From positions 1-57,025 of the forward strand of contig WION01000333.1 of the NCBI GenBank assembly GCA_015039365.1: a DNA stretch of 57,025 nt, read 5' to 3'. The stretch's first letter is position 1; each line of letters starts with the position of its first letter. Below, piece by piece: positions 10,694-21,190 of the stretch. Source of the DNA: Amanita rubescens (taxonomy: Eukaryota; Basidiomycota; Agaricomycetes; Agaricales; Amanitaceae). The translations under genes were made by a program, and so were the position numbers. Below the pieces are notes generated by a model that ran no database searches, was not told where the DNA came from, and saw only the letters and a program-made list of their open reading frames with translations.

Positions 10694-12042
10694 ATGAGTT
10701 CCGAAACAATACCAACTGAAATTTTATACGACATCCTTCATCTTCTTTGCGATGGACCTATCGCTCTTCATGATTTGAAGAATGAATCACACTTTCACGA
10801 GTTTCCATGGGCCGTTGGACAGGTTTGCAGGCACTGGAGAGGGGCATTTCTGTCCTATACGCATTTGTGGACCTCTTTTACCCTAAAGCCTGGCACTTTC
10901 AGCGCCGCTTACTTTGCTGAAATGAACCGGCGCACGACTATATACCTGGAACGATCTGGACAGCAGCCTCTCACCATAGTCGCGTCCATGCCGTGTTCAG
11001 GCACCGAAAATTTTCCTAAAACAGTTTGGAAAATACTATTATCGTGCTTGAAGCGATGGAAAAAGGCCAATTTGGTGCTGGGCAATGGAGCTGCGCGAGA
11101 CGAACTCCTCAGATGCAGAGGGTACATGTCCAGCCTCGAGTCCCTCACGATGTCTATACACGATGAACATAGCCATGAAGAACTATAACGCATTCCAAGT
11201 TGGGCCGCAACTAACTGAACTTGATCTTGCACACCCCGGATACACGACGGAATGGCAGTTCCCTTGGGCACAATTGACGAAGCTAAAAATAGTAGCGTCC
11301 CGCGAAGAGTTCGATGATCTAGTGGGGAGTTCTATGCCAGTTAAAAAATATCGAACAGTTAACCATTATCACAACTGCCCTACGGCCCACTGCTCCCTTC
11401 CTCCCTTCCCATAATACACCTTCCTGGCCTTCGGCGTCTCGAAACCATCCCTATCCTTTGCCATGATGTTCTCTTGGCTCACTGCGCCTTTACTGGAACA
11501 TCTTCACATACACGGGCATGATCACTGGAACAGATTATTTCGCGGCCATCAACCCTACGAGAGAGAAATAATGTCTTTAATCCAACGTTCATCTTGTCAC
11601 ATTCGCCGATTGGCACTCGAGAAATGTAGAAACAGAGGAGATGCGCAGAATAGTGAATGCACTGGCCAGCGTCGAAGAGCTCTCCATTAATCATCCATGG
11701 CCAGATTCCCTCTCTATAATACAGGACATTACGGGACTTGATGGCCGCATCTACCTGCCCAAACTGCAGGTACTGCAGGTGACGTGTATTGTCGATCCTG
11801 TAAAGAACCTGGTGACAGTATTAGAGAACACAGTGACAGTATTTTCTCGTCTTCTGGAGGCGCGGGGGAAGGGATTATCCCTTGCGAGCCACGACATCGT
11901 GCCGCTCGAGAAGTTTATACTCCGGCTGACCTTGCGAGGAAAGTGCCCCGACGAGGTCTTGAAAGTGATGCACGGCTGGCCGTCCTTTGCTCAAATTTAT
12001 ATCAACGGCTCGGCGTTTGAGCGATTGACTCCATCCCTTTGA
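10694..12042 (+). pseudogene. F-box protein gene with several frame breaks
   Basis: The ATG at 10694 opens MSSETIPTEILYDILHLLCD, then the F-box core VGQVCRHWRGAFLSYTHLW, typical of agaricomycete F-box proteins. The frame stops at 11186-11188. Homologous-looking text continues in other frames: AFQVGPQLTELDLAHPGY to about 11330, LPGLRRLETIPILC near 11420-11460, SWLTAPLLEHLHIHGHDHW from 11469, SSCHIRRLALEKC to about 11630, then MRRIVNALASVEELSINHPW to the stop at 12040-12042. The breaks near 11170, 11340-11420 and 11630 are single-base shifts with no fitting GT-AG intron. Leucine-rich repeats make up the C-terminal two thirds. A working version would be an SCF substrate adaptor. It is most likely a decaying family member, though uncorrected indels remain possible because such breaks also occur in essential genes nearby. 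Confidence 0.6.
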
Positions 12043-12694
12043 TTGTCGAGTCACCGAATCAACGCAGTTCGCCAACAAGGCGTCGAGATTCGTACTGCTA
12101 ACGATCCTAGTATACCGTATTACATTGATAATTGACATTTGTGCTCGACGAGAAATATATCAGGTCTAAATCTTTAATCCACATCAACAAATGCGTACAC
12201 TCTTGGCATCCCTTCCAAAGAGAATAATTAAGCGTACAATGATACTATCGTTCGTCGTGGCGTCATTGTGTCGTGTTGTCATATTGCCTTTTGAGAACGG
12301 AAGAGGAGCCTTCCCACACAAATAACCCAACGAGCAACCCACAAAACATGATAACCCTGCATCTCCTCCCTGGTAGACGACCTCTCAAACAGAAGTGACA
12401 TCGCCCCGCGAGGTCCTATACTTTTTTTGCGGGATGACACGCCCACCCATGGCCCCATGAATCTGGAGCTTTCTCGTGCCAAAAGGCTGAGCGGTAATCC
12501 TTGGTCGTCACATGTGAGTGTGAATGACTCCGAAGCTCGTGCACGAAATGGTACTATTGAAAATGAAATAGGAAGAGGGTGCGTCGGTGGGATGGAAGTC
12601 AAAGAAAACGTTTTCAGTCGCGGGTTGCTTTTGGCGATACGTGCATGTCTAATTTCATGCTTGGATACATAAAACACAAAATATCAATCGAGCG
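12043..12694. other. Intergenic region between convergent genes
   Basis: It lies between the 3' end of the F-box gene (plus) and the 3' end of FGAM synthase (minus). Short frames on both strands show no motif. It must include the two 3' untranslated regions. Confidence 0.4.
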
Positions 12695-15600
12695 TCAGGA
12701 ACACCATCTCTTAGCATTCTGGAATATTCTAAACCAAGGTCCGGTGCCTTTCCATGATTCTGCGAAGGACGGAGGATACCAACTATTGCTCTCAAGCGTC
12801 GTTACACGCTCCGGGTGCGGCATCAGAGCGAAAACACGACCATCAGGGGTCTGTACACCTGTGATTCCTCCTGGGCTGCCATTGGGATTTAGTGGGTACA
12901 ACTCCGTCGGGCCGCGGGAATCGACGTAGCGCAGTGCTACTAATCCCTGGACTTCAAGCACTTCTCGGTCCTCATCTTTAGCGAAAGCAACTCTTCCTTC
13001 TCCATGCGCCACAGCAACCGGTAATTTTGAACCTACCATTCCCTGTAAGAACACCGACGACCGCGTAACCTTGTTGTCGACGATCTCAACTGTACAAACT
13101 CGTGCTTCAAACCTCTCGCTCTTGTTTGGCTTGAATTCAGGCCAGGTTTCAGCGCCAGGGATAATTTCCTTCAAATGAGAGAGGAATTGGCACCCATTGC
13201 AAACGCCGAGAGTAAATGTGTCTTGTCTCGTAAAGAAGTCAACGAATTCTTTGCGCGCGACTTGATTCAAAAGAACAGAGTTTGCCCAGCCTTTCCCAGC
13301 TCCTAATACGTCTCCGTAAGAGAACCCACCACATGCGGCTAAGCCCCGGAATTCGCTCAGGTTGACATCACCTGACAGAATGTCGGACATATGCAGGTCT
13401 ATCGCGTCAAACCCTGCGGCTGTGAAGGCCCATGCCATCTCCACCTGTCCATTAACACCCTGTTCTCGAAGAATTGCAATCTTCGGCCGTCTGAATAGAC
13501 TCCGTGAGGCTTGGTAGGAGAAGGTCAAGTCATAGCATAAGCCTGCGTATTCGTCGTCTTTAATCAGATCGAACTCCTCCTTTGCAGCAGACATATTATC
13601 ACGGATGCGCTGCATCTTGTAGGAAGTCTCTGCCCAGATCTGCTGCAGTTTAGCTCGATCTCCGATATAGATAGGTCCGGGACCGAAGCTAATGGCGATC
13701 CTCTGGTCCGTGGACGACTCGTTGACGTGACCGATAACATGGATCAAGTGTGGAGGGAAGCCAGCCTTCTCAAAGATACCATTAAGCTCCTCGACCTGTG
13801 TATCACGAACTTGCATGACAGCGCCGAGCTCTTCATTGAACAAGATACGAATAGGGCCGGATGACATTTGCAAACTATTCAGTGACACTTCGATGCCCAC
13901 GCGTCCCGCAAAGCACATCTCCACAAGCGTTGTGAAAAGGCCACCATCTGACCTATCGTGATATGCGAGGACAAGGTCAGCATTCCTTTCTCGGACTGTT
14001 TGACAACCTTTCAAGAATGCTTTGAGAACAGCAGGATCGTCCACATCGGGGGCTTCTGATCCAATCTCCTTAAACACCTGTGCAATGGCAGAGCCTCCCA
14101 TTCGCTTCCTTTCATCGGCAATGTCAAAGAATACAAGACTTGTCCTTTCGCCTACATCCGTGCGTAGCTGGGGCGTCCACGTCCTTCTCACGTCTTCCAC
14201 CGGAGAAAAAGCAGTGACGATGAGAGATAAAGGCGCGCTGACTTCACGATCCTCCCCTCTTTCCTTCCACTTCATCGACATTGACATTGAATCCTTACCA
14301 ACGGGGATCCCAACACCCAATGCTGGACACAGGTCCATTCCAATAGCCTTGACAGCCTCATACAACGCAGCGCCTTCACCAGGTTTGGACGCTGCGCACA
14401 TCCAATTGGCGCTAAGCTTGATGCGTGAAATTTCGCCTACGTTTGCCGCCATCAGATTCGTCAACGACTCTGCTACAGCCATGCGCGCGGAAGCGGCAGC
14501 GCTAAGCAACGCTACCGGAGTACGCTCGCCCATGGACATGGCCTCTCCTGTTTTAATATCGAATCCATACGATGTCCTCGTGACAGCAACATCTGCGACA
14601 GGGACTTGCCATGGTCCCACCATTTGGTCTCTCGTGACGAGGCCAGTGACGCTACGGTCTCCAATAGTGATAAGGAACGACTTGGATCCCACAGAGGGAA
14701 GACGGAGGACGCGATCGATCGCAATGGTCAAGCGCTCCGTCAACGTTTCGGTATGGGGGAGGTAATGTACCAGTGATGTATCGAAGCGTTTGAAATTTGG
14801 CAGGCGAGGCTTGTCCTTCTTATGCAACCTAGGTGGTTTGCCGAAGAGAGTCGACATCTTCAGTCTAATCACATCAGATTTCAGTAGCCTGTCCGTGACA
14901 ACGAGCTCTTGACTTTCTGTCGCAATTCCAACTATGGAAAATGGACACCTCTCCCTCTTAGCAATAGTCTCGAATGCCCCGAGTTTATCGGCAGAGATCG
15001 CAAGTACATATCGCTCCTGGCTCTCGTTGCACCATATCTCCATCGGCGACATGGATGAGTCGGCTACTGCAACGTCCCGGATCTCAAATACAGCGCCGAG
15101 ACCAGCGTCATGCACTAACTCTGGCAATGCATTGGAGAGACCACCAGCTCCCACATCGTGGATGCTCTCTATTGGACTGATGTCGTCCAAAGCAACACAG
15201 GCATCAATAACTTGCTGGCACCGCCGCTGCATCTCTGCATTTCCTCTCTGAACGGAAGCAAAATCGAGCTCAGCAGAGCTCGCCCCGGAAACCTGGCTCG
15301 ACGCCGCTCCTCCACCTAAGCCGATAAGCATGCCTGGCCCACCGAGCACTACCAACTTCGCCCCGGGTGTGACACCTTGCTTTTTCGAGAACTGAGGCCG
15401 GACGTTACCATATCCACCAGCGATCATGATAGGCTTATGGTACCCTCGTATCTCGTTCTTCGCATCATCGTCCAGGGATGAAGTCATACGCTCAGCGAAG
15501 GTACGGAAATACCCAGTGAGAGCAGGACGACCGAATTCATTGTTGTATGCGCTTGCGCCCAAAGGTCCCTCGATCATGATGTCAAGAGGACTCGCAATAT

Positions 15601-16781
15601 GTACTGGCTTCCCAAAATCTGTTTCCCAAGGTTGTTCAAATCCAGGGATGAGTAAGTTAGAGACAGTGAACCCAGCTAAGCCGGCTTTTGGTCGGGAACC
15701 ACGGCCAACCGAGCCTTCGTCGCGAATCTCGCCTCCTGATCCCGTGGCCGCACCAGGATAAGGAGAAACGGCGGTGGGATGGTTGTGAGTCTCGACTTTG
15801 ATCAATATCGGGATCTCCTCCTGATGGGAGCAATACACGTGCTCCTGGTTTGGATTTGCAGCTGTACTTGGTCCGTGACGTAGAACACTGAATCGCGGAG
15901 CGGATTTGCCTTCTAGAACAGCGGCATTGTCAGAGTAAGCGGAAATTGTGCCTGTTGGATTCAGCTTTTCTGTATTCCTGATCATCTGGAAAAGGGAAAG
16001 ATCCTTCGACTCTCCATCGATCGTCCAAGACGCATTGAATATCTTGTGCCTACAATGCTCCGAGTTTACTTGAGCGAACATAAACAGTTCTGCGTCGGTG
16101 GGATTGCGCTTCATAGGTTGGGGGCCTGAGATGTATGCGTCGACAAGGTAGGTGATTTCATCCGGTGCCAGAGCAAGGCCTAGTTCTTTGTTCGCCGAGG
16201 TGAGCTTCTCGTTGGCGTTGCTCTGCGATTCACCGGACTGGATCAAGGTCGACGATGCGTAGCGATTTGGGGTCTCTATGCGAAAAGAGAGATTGCTCGC
16301 TGGGCAAAGACAGTTGCACCATCTGTGTCATTCTGTCGTGAATGAGATGGGAAAATAATCTGAGGTCATCCTCAGAGAGGGTATCGTCCTGTGTAGTAAA
16401 CACATATACAACGCCACGCTCTAGTCGTTCGATATGGTTGTCGAGTTTACACAGGCACGAGATATCTGTAGCTTTGCTAGACCAAGGCGAAATGGAACTA
16501 GGCCTGGGGATAACGAATGCGGTCCCTTTATTATTCGAGAGTGCATCTGCGGTCGTCGCTAGCTTGATGTCGTCCCCGTAAGCCAGAAGCCGATCAAGCG
16601 TCTTCCTTGGCGTTGAAATTGTATCTGTCAACTCCGTTTCGTGCAGTTTCGACTTGCACTTGACTAGATGAATCCAGACAGCATCAACGGAGACTATCTT
16701 CGGACATTTCGCTTGAATGTCGCGTAAGAGTGCCTCTCTTCTGGGTTTCGAGATCGCGGAAGTCCCAGAGAAGGTAAGCAT
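12695..16781 (-). CDS. ADE6: Phosphoribosylformylglycinamidine synthase (FGAM synthase)
   Basis: This is the fourth step of de novo purine synthesis, converting FGAR, glutamine and ATP to FGAM in the cytosol. The start at 16781 gives [19 protein letters not shown], the usual fungal N-terminus. The total is about 1,360 codons, the normal length of the large single-chain enzyme. Visible in order are the N-terminal domain, [74 protein letters not shown], the second PurM-like half with HDRSDGGLF, and a C-terminal class I glutaminase. In the glutaminase, [15 protein letters not shown], the Cys nucleophile in [13 protein letters not shown] and the HPER end motif are intact. No intron is needed. One defect is visible: the N-terminal frame runs into TGA at 16230-16232 while the downstream frame is open from at least 16246, so a single-base shift lies between about 16230 and 16300. 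A sequencing indel is the likeliest cause in an essential gene. Confidence 0.92.
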
Positions 16782-16990
16782 TCTGAGTGGTCATCAAATC
16801 AGGACTCTATCACGATGAAACTTCAAAACGTACCTACGATGACTCTTTCTGGCCCTTTGACGTTGATTGACGACCTTCGCGCGTTATCGGGTCAAGGCCG
16901 CAGAAAAACTTTGTAACATTATCTAATCTTATCATCTTATCACCCCGGATCCAAACAGCACAAATAATTTTCTTCGCACATAAATTTATC

Positions 16991-17072
16991 GCATTAATGG
17001 GGTAGTGGTAACCTGGGTCGTTGCCATATAGGCTATCTCGACCCGCCGGGGGTTCGATTCCCCCTTAATGCA
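16991..17072 (+). tRNA. tRNA-Gly (GCC) with an 11-nt intron
   Basis: The acceptor stem GCATTAA pairs with TTAATGC, and the last A is the discriminator base. A D-arm with TAGTGGTAA follows. The anticodon stem GGTCG pairs with CGACC. The loop TTGCCA holds anticodon GCC and is followed by extra bases before the 3' stem, which is the canonical intron position after base 37. Eighteen bases between the stems leave an 11-nt intron. The T-arm GGGGG-TTCGATT-CCCCC is perfect. The mature length of about 71 nt is normal for tRNA-Gly. It stands alone, about 210 bp upstream of the FGAM synthase start and in the opposite orientation. Confidence 0.9.
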
Positions 17073-18554
17073 TATGTTTTTCGTTATACCAATGGTCTCT
17101 TTCTTTTTTTGAATAACAAGTTTACTGTAGTGACGAAGTACAGAATACGCTGTATGTACGTGTACGATACGCTAGCGCGTAAGAGGGTAGCTAAACTAAA
17201 GTAATCATAATTGAGAGCATGGCAAACATGGCGTGACAGAATAAGGTGATCACGGTGCGGAGGTAGATCGTCAAAGGAGAAAGCGGTTGAATTTGCTTTA
17301 ATAAATTTGGCGATAAGTCCGTCATTTTTCTGTAGTTTTGTGATGAGGGTGGAGAAGAAAAATACGCAACTAGGGGTTTTCCGGGGAAGAGTGTATTGTG
17401 CTCTCTAGTAGGTGCGTGGTTCATTATTTAAGGCGTAGGTGAGTCTCGTCATTTGTGGCATCGAGTCATTTAGCGTTATAAGGATGTGAAGACCTGGTTG
17501 GATCAGCGTTCATTGTCATCGATACCTACGTGTGATGCATATGATGGGAGGGGTGGAGAAGCTCAAGGTTAAGCCAGAGGGAAATTATTTGGCTCGAATA
17601 CGTGATCATGTCGAGCCCTCCTTTAAGGACTGCCTCGTTGTCCACGGGAGTGTAGAGGTGGCGTCTTTGAATATCACCATCGTACAGAGAAGAGCAGCTA
17701 GTTCAGCGTCATACGATGACGCCGCTGTGCATCGAAGTGAGTACTGGCCGTCAATTTTGGCTATGAAGGGTGCTACACATTGTCGTTTGAGGCACTAGAA
17801 GTCTCCAACGCTAAAGATGTCGTATTGTCAGGGCAGTTTCGACGACTTCAAGCCATCGTTTGTATTCTGCCAGCCAGGTTCGGAAGTCATCACAGTTCTT
17901 TTTGGGGTGGATCATATGTTCCCAGGTGATTCTGTTAGCATATAGATCTAAGACTGGTGCGCCCGGTTAGCGTCGTGGTAGAAATCAAACTGTTCGTCCT
18001 TGTCCTTTCTCAAGCGGGTTAGAGGATTGTCGCTGGGTAGATGCCGGGGCAGTTTCGGGCTAGAGCTAAGAGGGTCCATGCGCCGTCATCTTGAAGAGAT
18101 GGTTGTCTGGTAAGGTGGCTATGCGTGCTGTATATCCCGGTGAACAGATGTTGGACCATAGCTGGAGTGGTGGGATACTCAAGATTTCCAGGGCGCTGAT
18201 ACTCACGCTTGTCTGACTCTCAAGATCTCCGTCCATAGGAGCACCGTAGGTTAGGACCGGGGGGCCGGTAACGGTAGACCAAAAGAGCTCTAGTCTAGAC
18301 TCCAGAGAGCTCCGGCCAATGCTGTGCGGATGGAAGTACTTGGTCCTGAGCTATTCATTACCTTGCTCGGCAAGGTTTCTCGCGCCCCCTTAATTCGTTG
18401 CAGCTGACCTATCCTCTCCGCACCGCTCGAGGTATTTAATTGCATGAAAGATGCGCGAATGTTATCGTTTAATCCTTGTCCATGTCTGCAATGAATTACA
18501 TGTGCGCCAGTTGTTTGAGAAATGGTGAAGCCGCACTAAATGCGGTAATGTTAA
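17073..18554. other. Intergenic, no supported gene
   Basis: About 1.5 kb contains only short frames on both strands without motifs (for example plus 17532-17798). Splice-linked exons could not be assembled. The stretch may be a relic, but nothing can be named. Confidence 0.35.
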
Positions 18555-18672
18555 TGATGCAATGATGCAATGATGGCCATGATGCGTTGATGGCGTTGAT
18601 GGCCATGATGCGTTGATGGCGTTGAGGGCCATGATGCGTTGATGGCGTTGATGGCCATGATGCATTGATGCT
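18555..18672. repeat. 26-bp minisatellite, about four copies
   Basis: The unit begins GATGCGTTGATGGCGTTGAT and continues with GGCCAT. It recurs exactly every 26 bases, with starts at 18581, 18607, 18633 and 18659. One copy has GAGGG in place of GATGG and the last has GCATTG in place of GCGTTG. Shorter ATGATGCA runs lead in from about 18553. Within the unit a 9-bp sub-period (GATGGCGTT/GATGCGTTG) is visible, which suggests growth by slippage. On the minus strand it is open in two frames, but no gene context supports translation. Confidence 0.85.
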
Positions 18673-18762
18673 CTGGTTGAATGTCTGTAAAGATTAAGCT
18701 TAATTCCCTTGCTCTTCGAACATATAAGGCACACAGATGATGATACACTCAACTTCCTTCGC

Positions 18763-19678
18763 ATGTCCACAGACGAGGACTCTGCTTTTTCTGACGTCCC
18801 CGCAAAGGTTGAGAGCCAGCCTGACGCAGCCGTCAACCCAAATCCTTTCGCAATTAACCTTCTGGCCTTTTCTACCATCCAAATTGTTGCATTCAGCATC
18901 CCTACCTTCCATGCCTCGCTTGCAACTAGTAGAGTCGTGGACTCTACGCTTGGTGGGTTCACGATCATCCAGTCACTATTTTCCTAATCATTGTCTAGAT
19001 CTGAAGGCTACTTTGCCCGTATGGGAGGCGTTGCGAAATTTTGCCAGCATTTTGCTCGCGTATGTGACTGGGCGTTCGTCGATTACTACGTTGTAACTAA
19101 CTTTTCGCCTTCCAAGTGCCGTGGTGGCTGCGTCCTTCAAAGCACAAGTCAACCCCGGATATTGGTTCTTCATCACCTGCTCGTTGCTGCAGGGATCTCT
19201 GGCACTAATATCTTCTACTATTCTCATCATCTCCTTCTCTGGAAATCATCGCGAGGTTCGTTTCTCACATAAGTATGGGCCGAGGACAGACCTGAGCTAA
19301 TGTAACAACCCAAAATCAGCATGAGTATCGGTTTGTCGATGTGAATCCAACTACGTTTTTTGTTTTGGAGTGTCTGGGACCTTTTCTCCATGCCAGCCAT
19401 ATCGAGTGTTTGGTAAGTCAACAATTCTTTTTAGGTCTTGACGATAACTGATGCTCCGCCCAGCGGCACTTGTACTTTCATCATTGCACTGGTTATTGAC
19501 ACCTTATGGCCCAAAGCAGTCGTAAGACGATTGTTCTGGTGATTGTGATAGTCATCCCACGACGGTGAAAATCATGTTATGCATTGTGATGTTTCTCTCT
19601 GCAGTACGCTTTGTATTCTTCATGCTTCATCTGCGCCGCGTAGTCCAGGCTCGACTTGGTGAGGCAGAGTTGACGTGA
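18763..19678 (+). pseudogene. Decayed multi-pass membrane protein gene
   Basis: An ATG at 18763 gives MSTDEDSAFSDVPAKVESQP, then a hydrophobic stretch (INLLAFSTIQIVAFSIP). A GT-AG intron (about 18952-19001) would join to a Leu/Ala-rich helix (ASILLAYVTG). In the same frame a TAA (about 19093-19095) interrupts the text. Beyond it, hydrophobic and protein-like sequence continues (SAVVAASFKAQVNPGYWFF, ISSTILIISFSG), with more helix-like pieces at about 19460-19520 (TFIIALVIDTLWP) and 19605-19678. The order and same-strand hydrophobic pattern suggest a former four- to five-helix fungal membrane protein. I do not recognise the family. The in-frame stop and uncertain splicing make it a likely pseudogene. 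Confidence 0.35.
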
Positions 19679-20038
19679 CTGAACCAGTATATTTGTTTTC
19701 GCTTTCGCCTTGCTGTCTTTGCTTCTCGTTGTCCAAATGTTATCTTAGTTTTGTGGTCTCCTTGTCGATTGCTTCCAGTTTCGTTGTAAATATGTAAAAA
19801 CCAAATACGTAGTATGAAATGCATTTGTGAACCATCTTTCTGCTTTGCCATGCTACCTGAGGATGATCAATGAGTGCTGAAGGGCGGCGGCGTCGAACCC
19901 CTCCTCTACAAGAAATTTCCTGCTGATATTACTTCCTACGGGGAACAGGATGGGAAGGGCTAATGAAAGAGTGGGGTTCTTACGAGGGCAGCCAGCCATA
20001 AATACAGCAAATAAGATACTAATTTCTAGCTCGATTCA
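19679..20038. other. Intergenic, no gene seen
   Basis: It lies between the decayed membrane gene and the 3' end of the kinase-like relic. One minus frame (19627-19851) has no recognisable motif. Confidence 0.35.
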
Positions 20039-20850
20039 TTACATGTATTCCTCTTCGTCTGTGTCGTCCAAGGGCCAGTGCGCCAAGACCTGAGCCCGTT
20101 CCTCCTCCGACTCAGTTGCTGCCAATCCAGCTTCCTTCACCTCCTTACTGAGTGCCATGGCTTCTTCGTAGCGCTCGGCTGGTACCCAGCCCTCCTCCCC
20201 GCAGCCGATCATGTTCTGGAACGCCTCTAGATACTCGTCTGCTTTTCTCTGCTCTGCATTCAGCTTCATTGTTTCGCGTGCGTCCTCGGGATCGAATGCG
20301 ATAGGATACGGCAAGCCTTCCCTGGTAAGTGTCTTCCAGTTCTTCGTTGCCTGTATCAGCGCAACCTTCAGCGCGAGAGTTTCACCCTCCCATGGGTCAC
20401 TGGCGTAGCAGAAGAGGCGGCGGCGGAGTATCCCCTCGGGGTCCGTCAATGCCGCGTAATGAAGCTTGTTGTACTCCTCCGTGTTTTTGACGTAGTGGTG
20501 ACGGATAAGGCGGCGACAGTAGAGTTCCTTCTCTCAGCTTTGCTGGGTTTCGTCCAAGTCGTCCAAATTCTCCGGTAGCGAAGGCCGCGTCATAGATTGC
20601 GAGATAGGATCACCATAGTTCTGTAGCCGTTGGGGTATATCGGCAAGGAGAAATAGGGGTAGGATCGAGGTGTGTTGCCAGTCGATTAGGCTGATGATAC
20701 TGTTAGATTACAAGTTAGACATATATCCTATAGAATAATATGTATGAGACTTACATCCACCGCCCCGACGTGTAATCAAAAATATCGTTACGAAGATGCG
20801 CCATGATAGAATACGCGCGACGTGGCGGCCAACGGGTCGGGGTGGCGATG
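20039..20850 (-). pseudogene. Truncated kinase-like (APH-family) phosphotransferase
   Basis: The 3' part of an agaricomycete protein of the APH/choline-kinase fold is clear. LIDWQHTSILPLFLLADIPQ is the region around the metal-binding Asp. It is followed by RLQNYGDPISQSMTRPSLPE, YCRRLIRHHYVKNTEEYN and a C-terminal helical part ending in DDTDEEEYM before the stop at 20039-20041. A GT-AG intron (about 20699-20755, GTAAGT donor) joins it to an upstream piece (MAHLRNDIFDYTSGRW), where intact relatives have the catalytic loop HPDLHxxNI. The His-Pro-Asp catalytic residues are absent here, the large N-lobe is missing, and an in-frame TGA lies at 20534-20536. It is therefore a 5'-truncated, stop-carrying remnant and unlikely to be active. 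By family, intact members are predicted small-molecule kinases of unknown substrate, often in large lineage-specific expansions. Confidence 0.7.
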
Positions 20851-21190
20851 GAACTCAAGCAGGCAAAGTGAAATTAACAAAGCAAGGAGTGAGGACGGCG
20901 CAGAGACAGCGATACTGGAACTGCCGGCAAGTCGAAGACGAGCCTTGCGCTCCAAATACAGGGCATCTAAAAAGAGTAAAGAATCTCATTGGAATAGCCA
21001 GAAACGTGTTGGTACGATGTATCTATCTCAGTAAGAATTTGAAGCAGTTGAATGGTTGCAATACAAAATATTTTTCCTTCCATTTACTATAGTGCATCCA
21101 GACGAGTCCAATTATTTATAAAAATGCTGAAGTTCTACATGGATATAGACAAAGAATTAATCGATACAACTAGTAGGAAGAGAGCTGCCT
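20851..21190. other. Intergenic, no supported gene
   Basis: It lies upstream of the truncated kinase-like relic and beyond the GH17 3' end. Two overlapping plus frames at 20796-21092 have Lys/Arg-rich text but no motif. Confidence 0.35.

Noticed and set aside
14022..14765. Open plus-strand frame of about 247 codons inside FGAM synthase
   Set aside because: It lies opposite a strongly conserved catalytic region of ADE6 and has no motif of its own. It is a shadow caused by codon bias.
18462..18968. Minus-strand frame with HHGHQRHQR repeats
   Set aside because: It is the translation of the 26-bp minisatellite. No start context or neighbouring exon supports a protein.
19880..19920. Possible tRNA T-arm around GTCGAACCCC
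   Set aside because: No matching acceptor, D or anticodon stems on either strand.
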